From Amoebophrya sp. A120 (Eukaryota; Sar; Dinophyceae; Syndiniales; Amoebophryaceae): a DNA stretch of 64,000 nt. Location of the stretch: contig CAJINV010000012.1 in the NCBI GenBank assembly GCA_905178155.1, positions 115,389 through 179,388 of the forward strand, read 5' to 3'. Positions within the stretch are counted from its first letter, which is position 1. Each line of letters starts with the position of its first letter. A program made the position numbers and the translations under genes. Of the stretch, positions 63,605 through 64,000 are shown one piece after another. The notes below the pieces were generated by a model. It was not told the origin of the DNA, made no database searches, and saw only the letters and a list, made by a program, of their open reading frames with translations.

Positions 63605-64000
63605 TATTCTGTGCAAAAGTATCGCACTCGTACTAATTTTTGCATTTATGCATTACAAGTCTAATTCCTAAGGCAAATCCGCATTACAAATTCAATTTGT
63701 AATGCTGAGCCAATTTGTATTGCAATTTATAAAATAACACTATGTATAGAATTTTTACTCGGATTTTTCGCCCTTATAGATTATAGGGGCGCCCTTACAA
63801 AATGAATTCTAGAAAAAAGGGCATCTAGAAACTTCCCTTAAGGGAGCCCTTAAGGGAAGCTTCTAAGGGAACACGCGTAAGAAAAAAAAAGGCATCGCGG
63901 GGAACAAACATCCTGCCGGTGTGTCCTCCACGCGGGCGGTCCGGCCGGTTTTTAGCAGGTCTATTCTGGCTACCCCCAAAGACCGCCCCCGTTTGGGGGG
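63605..64000. mobile_element. Introner element, family A, left end only, interrupted by another insert
   Basis: TATTCTGTGCAAAAGTATCG opens a family A copy whose sequence breaks off near 63733. Unrelated sequence follows to the window edge, including CTTCCCTTAAGGGAGCCCTTAAGGGAAG-type palindromes near 63830. The right terminus is outside the window. Confidence 0.75.

Noticed and set aside
1-64000. tRNA, rRNA, snRNA or spliced-leader genes
   Set aside because: No cloverleaf, rRNA core, U6-like or dinoflagellate leader-like sequence was recognised on either strand by eye; a covariance scan could still find one.
1-64000. A transposase or reverse transcriptase driving the IEs
   Set aside because: No supported exon or carried frame shows a DDE, tyrosine recombinase or reverse transcriptase motif; the driver must be elsewhere.

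Overview
This window is nuclear DNA from a protist. Every gene that can be supported is on the minus strand, most genes are broken into short exons, and the introns are mostly not GT-AG introns but copies of a dozen families of short inverted-repeat elements. Each element lies between short direct repeats, and the reading frame continues if the element plus one direct repeat is removed. This is the signature of introner elements (IEs). Together with co-directional genes and a run of MORN-repeat proteins, it best fits an alveolate, most likely the parasitic dinoflagellate Amoebophrya (Syndiniales), whose genomes are known to carry invasive intronic elements. The organism is an inference from architecture, not from a marker gene.

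Layout, left to right (all genes minus strand). 1-2.7 kb: a MORN-repeat gene running off the left edge. 3.4-10.1 kb: a type II membrane protein of about 1,330 residues ending in a DUF268 domain, 12 exons and 12 IEs. 10.7-11.8 kb: an intronless exosome subunit of the Rrp45/EXOSC9 type. 12.5-13.2, 14.6-16.0, 19.8-21.0, 21.8-24.4 and 25.6-27.1 kb: five more MORN genes; four begin Met-Gly with nearby cysteines and the fifth begins Met-Gly with a Cys-Cys a little further in, suggesting acylated membrane-attached scaffolds. 17.0-18.9 kb: an intronless NAA60-like N-terminal acetyltransferase. 29.1-32.8 kb: a cysteine dioxygenase fused behind an unrelated N-terminal domain. 36.3 kb to beyond the right edge: one giant P5B-type P-type ATPase gene with about 31 exons and roughly 5,090 residues of coding capacity in this window alone, its conserved motifs spread apart by very large low-complexity insertions. 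Longer intergenic stretches (27.1-29.1 and 32.8-36.3 kb) hold no gene I can support.

The most notable system is the IE population: about 57 copies in at least 12 sequence families that share almost no terminal sequence except TAT at one end and ATA at the other, make about 5-bp target duplications, and are read out of the coding sequence without GT-AG borders. A tandem exon duplication inside the ATPase gene (58.8-60.7 kb) carries four insertions present in only one copy, giving matched filled and empty sites. Several IEs have themselves been invaded by larger elements (53.4-55.6, 56.3-58.8, 63.6 kb to the edge, and 0.7-1.7 kb). A minority of introns are conventional, with a GTATA-type donor and usually a TATCAG-type acceptor. 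EXOSC9, NAA60 and two MORN genes contain no IE although their neighbours are full of them.
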